From contig QZKM01000032.1 in NCBI GenBank assembly GCA_003599485.1, forward strand, positions 1 through 38,733: a DNA stretch of 38,733 nucleotides, given 5' to 3'. Made by a program: the position numbers and the translations under genes. The notes under the pieces are model-generated. The model was not told the DNA's origin and did no database searches. It saw only the letters and a list, made by a program, of their open reading frames with translations. Shown in pieces: positions 33,932-38,733 of this stretch; the stretch's first letter is position 1; each line of letters starts with the position of its first letter. This stretch comes from Gammaproteobacteria bacterium (GTDB taxonomy: Bacteria > Pseudomonadota > Gammaproteobacteria > SURF-13).

Positions 33932-35209
33932 ATGAACGCACGAGTCGAGATGCTGGACATCAAGCAATACATGCAGGACGTGGGCAAGCGCGCGCGCGCC
34001 GCTGCGCGCGCCATGAGCCGCGCCGGGACCCAGGCCAAGAACGACGCCTTGCTGGCGATGGCGGAAGCCATGGAGCGCGATTTTGATTCGCTGCTTGCCG
34101 CCAATAAAAAGGACATCGAAGCGGGTAAAAGGGCGGGGTTGGACGCCGCCATGCTGGACCGGCTGGAGTTGACTCAGGCGCGCGTCAAGAGCATGGCCGA
34201 GGGACTGCGCCAGATCGCGGCGCTGCCCGACCCGGTAGGCGAGATCAGCGATCTCAAATTCCGCCCGGCGGGTTTTCAGGTGGGCAAAATGCGCGTGCCG
34301 CTGGGCGTGATCGGCATCATTTATGAGTCACGCCCCAATGTCACCGCGGACGCCGCCGGCCTGTGCCTCAAGTCCGGCAACGCCGCGATTTTGCGCGGCG
34401 GTTCCGAGGCGCTGCATTCCAATCAGGCCATCGCCGCCTGCATCCATGCCGGGCTTAAACAGGCCGGGTTGGCGCAAGACGCGGTGCAGGTGATAGCGAC
34501 GGCTGACCGCGCCGCAGTGGGCGAGTTGATCCGCATGAAGCACTATGTAGACGTGATCGTGCCGCGCGGCGGCAAGGGTTTGATCGCGCGCATCAGCGAA
34601 GAGGCCACGGTGCCGGTGCTGAAGCACCTGGACGGCGTGTGTCACGTGTACATAGACGGCAAGGCCGATATAGATAAAGCGATCAAGGTGGCCTATAACG
34701 CCAAGACCCAGCGCTACGGCACGTGCAACACCATGGAAACGCTGCTGGTGAACCGGGATATCGCGCCGCGCGTGCTGCCCAGACTCGGCAAGATGTACCA
34801 GGACGCCGGTGTGGAGCTGCGCGGCGACGAAACCGCGCGCGCGCTGGCGCCGGGAACCAAGGCGGCCACGGCGGAAGACTGGGATACCGAATACCTCGCG
34901 CCGATACTGGCGGTGCGCGTGGTCAAGGATTTGGATGAAGCGATTGAGCACATTCAGACCCACGGCTCGTCGCACACCGACGCCATCGTGACCGAAGACT
35001 ACTCGCACGCGCAGCGCTTCCTGCGAGAGGTGGACTCCAGTTCGGTGATGGTCAACGCCTCCACGCGCCTGGCCGACGGGTTTGAATACGGCCTGGGCGC
35101 GGAGATCGGCATCAGCACCGACAAACTGCACGCGCGCGGCCCGGTCGGTCTGGAAGGGCTCACCACGCAGAAATTCATCGTGCTGGGTGATGGGCATATT
35201 AGAAAATAG
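33932..35209 (+). CDS. proA: Gamma-glutamyl phosphate reductase
   Basis: [76 protein letters not shown]. Confidence 0.97.
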   Translation: MNARVEMLDIKQYMQDVGKRARAAARAMSRAGTQAKNDALLAMAEAMERDFDSLLAANKKDIEAGKRAGLDAAMLDRLELTQARVKSMAEGLRQIAALPDPVGEISDLKFRPAGFQVGKMRVPLGVIGIIYESRPNVTADAAGLCLKSGNAAILRGGSEALHSNQAIAACIHAGLKQAGLAQDAVQVIATADRAAVGELIRMKHYVDVIVPRGGKGLIARISEEATVPVLKHLDGVCHVYIDGKADIDKAIKVAYNAKTQRYGTCNTMETLLVNRDIAPRVLPRLGKMYQDAGVELRGDETARALAPGTKAATAEDWDTEYLAPILAVRVVKDLDEAIEHIQTHGSSHTDAIVTEDYSHAQRFLREVDSSSVMVNASTRLADGFEYGLGAEIGISTDKLHARGPVGLEGLTTQKFIVLGDGHIRK

Positions 35210-35317
35210 GGGAAAGGGAAAAGAGGCAAGGGAAAAGGGAGAAACAAAAATAGCTCCCCAATGCAACGAAATGATAGCCTCCTTTCCCCTTTCCCCTTTT
35301 TCCTTTCCCCTGTATTC
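35207..35317 (-). repeat. ~111-bp element, copy 2, in opposite orientation to 19558-19677, filling the proA-nadD gap
   Basis: GGGGAAAGGGAAAAGAGGCAAGGGAAAAGGGAG..CCTTTCCCCTTTCCCCTTTTTCCTTTCCCCTGTATTC; its reverse complement begins GAATACAGGGGAAAGG and ends in CCCTTTTCCCTTGCCTCTTTTCCC, as in copy 1. Confidence 0.82.
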
Positions 35318-35950
35318 ATGATCGGCCTCCTCGGCGGCAGCTTCGATCCGGTACACTGCGGACACCTGCGACTGGCGCTGGAGGCGCGGCAGGAGTTGAA
35401 TCTGGACGAGGTGCGTCTGCTCCCTTGCGGAATACCGCCGCATCGCGCGCCGCCGGTGGCGAGCGCTACGCTGCGCCTCGCCATGTTGAGCGCCGCGACG
35501 CAGGATGAACCGGGCCTGCGCGTGGACGACAGGGAAATCACCCGGCCGGGCCCGTCCTATACCATAGATACGCTGGCATCGTTGCGCGCGGAATTTCCTC
35601 ATACCCCGCTGTGTCTGATCCTCGGCATGGACGCCTTCCTCGGACTGCCCACCTGGCGCCGCTGGCGCGAATTGCTGAACTACGCCCACCTCGCCGTGGC
35701 GCACCGCCCCGGCTGGATGATGAACGCTACGGGCGAGGTCGGGGAATTGTTGGCGCAGCATCGCGTGGCGGATGCGACCGGACTGCGCAGGCATGCACAC
35801 GGCCGGATCGTGCTCTGGACCCTGCCAGCGCTGGACATCTCCTCTTCGCGCATCCGCGCCCTGGTCGCGCAGGGCAAAAGCGTGCGCTACCTCACTCCGG
35901 ACCCGGTCTGTGACATGATCCACACGCAACGTATATACAGCTCGACATAA
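35318..35950 (+). CDS. nadD: Nicotinate-nucleotide adenylyltransferase
   Basis: [47 protein letters not shown]. Confidence 0.95.
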   Translation: MIGLLGGSFDPVHCGHLRLALEARQELNLDEVRLLPCGIPPHRAPPVASATLRLAMLSAATQDEPGLRVDDREITRPGPSYTIDTLASLRAEFPHTPLCLILGMDAFLGLPTWRRWRELLNYAHLAVAHRPGWMMNATGEVGELLAQHRVADATGLRRHAHGRIVLWTLPALDISSSRIRALVAQGKSVRYLTPDPVCDMIHTQRIYSST

Positions 35951-35963
35951 CCAGGCGGAATAC

Positions 35964-36425
35964 ATGCAACTCAATCATTTAAAAAAACTCGTTATCGGCG
36001 CGCTGGAGGACAGAAAGGCGCTCGACATCAAGGCGCTGGACGTGCGCGGTATTTCCGACGTCACCGATATGCTGGTGATCGCCAGCGGCACCTCCAGCCG
36101 TCACGTCAAATCGCTTGCCGGTGTAGTAGTGGAAAAGGCCAAACTGAAGGGCTGCCGCCCGCTGGGCGTGGAAGGCGAGCGCGAAGGGGAATGGGTGCTG
36201 ATAGATCTGGGTGACGTGGTGGTGCACGTGATGCTGCCGCAGATGCGCGATTTTTACAACCTGGAAAAGCTGTGGGGCGCCGCGCCCGGACGCGCTCCTG
36301 TTGCGCGCGCAAAAGCAGCGCGCCCCGTCTCCAGAGCCAAGCCCAAACTTCACTCCGCCAAACCGGCGTCCAAGACCAGGCCAAAAACCGGCGCCAGGGC
36401 GCGAACAAAATCGAGCGGGGTTTAA
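35964..36425 (+). CDS. rsfS: Ribosome silencing factor RsfS with basic C-terminal tail
   Basis: [54 protein letters not shown]. Confidence 0.95.
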   Translation: MQLNHLKKLVIGALEDRKALDIKALDVRGISDVTDMLVIASGTSSRHVKSLAGVVVEKAKLKGCRPLGVEGEREGEWVLIDLGDVVVHVMLPQMRDFYNLEKLWGAAPGRAPVARAKAARPVSRAKPKLHSAKPASKTRPKTGARARTKSSGV

Positions 36426-36428
36426 GCG

Positions 36429-36899
36429 CTGCGTATTCATCTCATCGCCATGGGCGAGCGCATGCCTGAGTGGGTCAGGGCAGGCTACCGGGAATATGCC
36501 CAGCGCCTGCCGTCTTCGTTACGGTTGAATCTGATTGAAATCCCGCCGGGCAAGCGCGGCAAGAACGCCGATAACGCACGCGCCGTGCAGGAAGAAGGCG
36601 AACGCATGCTGGCCTCGATCCCGAAGGGCTGCTGCGTTATCGCCCTCGATGTGCGCGGTACGGAGTGGAGCACCGGACAATTATCCGCGCAACTCCAGAA
36701 CTGGCTCCAAGAAGGCCGCGACGTGGCGCTGCTGATCGGCGGACCCGACGGCCTGGCCGAATCCTGCCTCAAACGCGCGCAGTTTAAGTGGTCGCTATCG
36801 AAGCTGACACTGCCCCATCCCCTGGTGCGAGTGGTGGCCGCCGAGCAGTTGTATCGGGCCTGGAGTATACTGAAAAATCATCCCTATCATCGTGCATAG
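36429..36899 (+). CDS. rlmH: 23S rRNA (pseudouridine1915-N3)-methyltransferase RlmH; apparent CTG start
   Basis: (L)RIHLIAMGERMPEWVRAGYREYAQRLP..FLIGGPDG-type ALLIGGPDGL; conserved first beta-strand lies upstream of first ATG (36450). Confidence 0.9.
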   Translation: MRIHLIAMGERMPEWVRAGYREYAQRLPSSLRLNLIEIPPGKRGKNADNARAVQEEGERMLASIPKGCCVIALDVRGTEWSTGQLSAQLQNWLQEGRDVALLIGGPDGLAESCLKRAQFKWSLSKLTLPHPLVRVVAAEQLYRAWSILKNHPYHRA

Positions 36900-36934
36900 C
36901 GTCATGAATGCACCGCTTTTTTAGGCATAAAAAC

Positions 36935-38488
36935 ATGAGCCGCGAAATACTCATGAACGTGACCCCGCGCGAAACACGCGTGGCGCTGGTGGAAAACGGT
37001 GTGTTGCAGGATATTTTCATCGAGCGCACACGCAAGCGCGGACTGGTGGGCAACATCTATAAAGGCCGCGTGAAACGGGTGCTGCCCGGCATGCAGGCGG
37101 CGTTCGTGGATGTCGGCCTGGAGCGCACCGCGTTTTTGCACGCCTCCGACGCGGTTCCGGTGCCGTACAGGGACGTAGTCGTGCCGCGGCCCGCCGCCGA
37201 ACCGGACGCCGCGCCGGAGAAAAAGGCGTCGGAGTCCATTACCGGCCTGCTGCGCGAAGGACAGGACATCGTGGTGCAGGTGATTAAGGATCAACTCGGC
37301 AGCAAGGGCGCGCGGCTTACTACGCAGATCGCGGTGCCGTCGCGTTATCTGGTGTTCACGCCTGACGTACAAGGACGTACTAATGTCGCGGGAGGCAGGA
37401 TGCCGGGAACGACCGGCACGCCGCATATCGGCGTGTCGCAAAAGATCGAGAGCGCCGATGAGCGTCAGCGTCTCAAGGATGCGCTGGCGATGCTCGGCCC
37501 GGCCGAACTGGAGGGCGGTTATATTGTGCGCACCCTGGCCGAGGGCGTGAGCGCGCAGGAACTCTCCGCCGACCGCGAGTTTCTGCAAAAGCTGTGGGCC
37601 TCTATCGCCGAGCGCGCCGCCGCGGAACCCGCGCCGCGCCTGCTGTATGAAGACCTGCCGCTGGTGTTGCGCACGATGCGTGATCTGGTGGGCATGGAAA
37701 TCGAGCAGGTGCGCGTGGATTCGCGCGAAACCTATCAACGCGTGCTCGACTTTGCCGCGAAGTTTACGCCGGAGTTGACGGGACGCATCGAACACTATCC
37801 CGGCGAGCGCCCGATCTTTGATCTGTACGGCGTGGAGGATGAAATACAAAAGGCCCTGGAGCGGCGCGTGCAACTCAAGTCCGGCGGTTACCTGGTGATA
37901 GATCAGACCGAGGCCATGACCACGATAGACGTGAACACCGGCGCCTTCGTCGGTCACCGCAATCTTGACGAGACCATTTTCAAGACCAACCTGGAAGCGG
38001 CGCAGGCCATCGCGCGCCAGCTGCGCCTGCGCAACCTGGGCGGCATCATCATACTGGATTTTATAGATATGCAGAACGCTGAACACCGCCAGCAGGTGTT
38101 GCGCGCCCTGGAAAAGGCCTTGGAACGGGACCGCGTGCGTACCCATATCAGCGGGGTATCGGCGCTGGGGCTGGTGGAGATGACGCGCAAGCGCACGCGC
38201 GAGAGCCTGGGACATGTGCTGTGCGAGCCGTGTCCGGTGTGCAAGGGGCGCGGCGAGCTGAAGAGCGTGGAGACCGTGTGTTACGAAATCTTCCGCGAAA
38301 TCCTGCGCGCCGCGCGCCAGTTCGAGGCGCAGCGTTTCCTGGTGCTCGCCTCGCAGGAGGTGGTGGATTTGCTGCTCGATGAAGAGTCCGCCAGCCTGGC
38401 GGAACTGGAGGAATTCGTCGGCAAACCGATCAAGTTCCAGGTCGAGTCGCAGTATACCCAGGAACAATATGACGTGGTGCTGACTTAA
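36935..38488 (+). CDS. rng: Ribonuclease G
   Basis: EILMNVTPRETRVALVENGVLQDIFIER, GNIYKGRVKRVLPGMQAAFVDVGLERTAFLH, CPVCKGRGE. Confidence 0.96.
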   Translation: MSREILMNVTPRETRVALVENGVLQDIFIERTRKRGLVGNIYKGRVKRVLPGMQAAFVDVGLERTAFLHASDAVPVPYRDVVVPRPAAEPDAAPEKKASESITGLLREGQDIVVQVIKDQLGSKGARLTTQIAVPSRYLVFTPDVQGRTNVAGGRMPGTTGTPHIGVSQKIESADERQRLKDALAMLGPAELEGGYIVRTLAEGVSAQELSADREFLQKLWASIAERAAAEPAPRLLYEDLPLVLRTMRDLVGMEIEQVRVDSRETYQRVLDFAAKFTPELTGRIEHYPGERPIFDLYGVEDEIQKALERRVQLKSGGYLVIDQTEAMTTIDVNTGAFVGHRNLDETIFKTNLEAAQAIARQLRLRNLGGIIILDFIDMQNAEHRQQVLRALEKALERDRVRTHISGVSALGLVEMTRKRTRESLGHVLCEPCPVCKGRGELKSVETVCYEIFREILRAARQFEAQRFLVLASQEVVDLLLDEESASLAELEEFVGKPIKFQVESQYTQEQYDVVLT

Positions 38489-38497
38489 ACCGTCAAG

Positions 38498-38640
38498 ATG
38501 CAGGAAATAATAACCCACAAGCTGCGCATGTGGCTGGAGCGCGCCGCGCGCCATGCGCCGTCGGCGTGGCGCCACCTTGCGGGCACGTTGTGGCTGACGC
38601 TGGCCGTGGCGATCGTGCTGGCGGCGGCGTTATTAACTCT
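38498..38640 (+). CDS. N-terminus of a YhdP/AsmA-like protein (partial; appears interrupted near 38640)
   Basis: MQEIITHKLRMWLERAARHAPSAWRHLAGTLWLTLAVAIVLAAALLTL; N-terminal TM, immediately downstream of rng as in rng-yhdP synteny. Confidence 0.5.
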
Positions 38641-38733
38641 TGACTGCGCCCCCCAGATCATTTTTTCTTCTTTCATTAAGCGGCAAATTTTTTTTACATG
38701 GTCGTACGAAACCGTCATCGTGTCATCGGCAAA
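38640..38733 (-). other. Fragment resembling a B12-binding radical SAM protein, abutting the yhdP-like start
   Basis: Minus strand reads ..ADDTMTVSYDHVKKICRLMKEEKMIWGAQSRVN then switches to unrelated sequence; AT-rich relative to adjacent DNA. Confidence 0.45.

Noticed and set aside
34328-35974. 548-aa minus-strand ORF opposite proA/nadD
   Set aside because: Antisense to ProA and NadD, which have diagnostic motifs; also spans the repeat element.
36899-36935. Missing maf between rlmH and rng as evidence of gene loss
   Set aside because: Gene order here varies among proteobacteria and maf could be elsewhere; nothing in the sequence indicates a deletion scar.
36902-38575. 557-aa minus-strand ORF opposite rng
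   Set aside because: Antisense to unambiguous RNase G; His/Arg/Leu-rich low-information translation typical of shadow ORFs.

Overview
GC-rich proteobacterial (gamma-like synteny) chromosomal segment, mostly housekeeping. In order: a putative zinc-regulation locus (secreted protein fragment, His/Cys-containing small membrane protein, Fur/Zur regulator, MerC-domain protein); an NAGGN-type amidotransferase; a small TM ORF plus a PuuD-like membrane protein; argD-argF; tldD; moeB-prmC-prfA-hemA; TPR-lolB-ispE-tRNA-Gln-prs-rplY-pth-ychF; tRNA-Met; a GGDEF protein and an orphan ParA; slyD; amt; miaB-phoH-ybeY-corC-lnt-leuS-lptE-holA-proA-nadD-rsfS-rlmH-rng; and the start of a yhdP-like gene. The most unusual content is non-coding. 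At two unrelated tRNA loci (Gln ~15.43-16.02 kb, Met ~19.68-20.25 kb) the intact tRNA is flanked by partial tRNA copies. 5' fragments lie upstream, and a 3' fragment ending in CCA lies downstream, with arrays of perfect hairpins in place of the missing tRNA body. Several hairpins are stem-AGGGAT/G-stem, which matches the CsrA/RsmA consensus hexaloop (ARGGAU), and two tandem copies differ by compensatory stem changes. A second dispersed element of ~110-120 bp with G4A3 repeats and imperfect terminal inverted repeats occurs after ychF and, in opposite orientation, between proA and nadD. Other points of interest: two palindromic Zur-box-like sites, an rlmH that seems to need a CTG start, a 30-aa membrane ORF missed by the ORF track, and a probable chimeric junction in the last ~95 bp. 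All assignments come from reading the sequence; no database searches were run.
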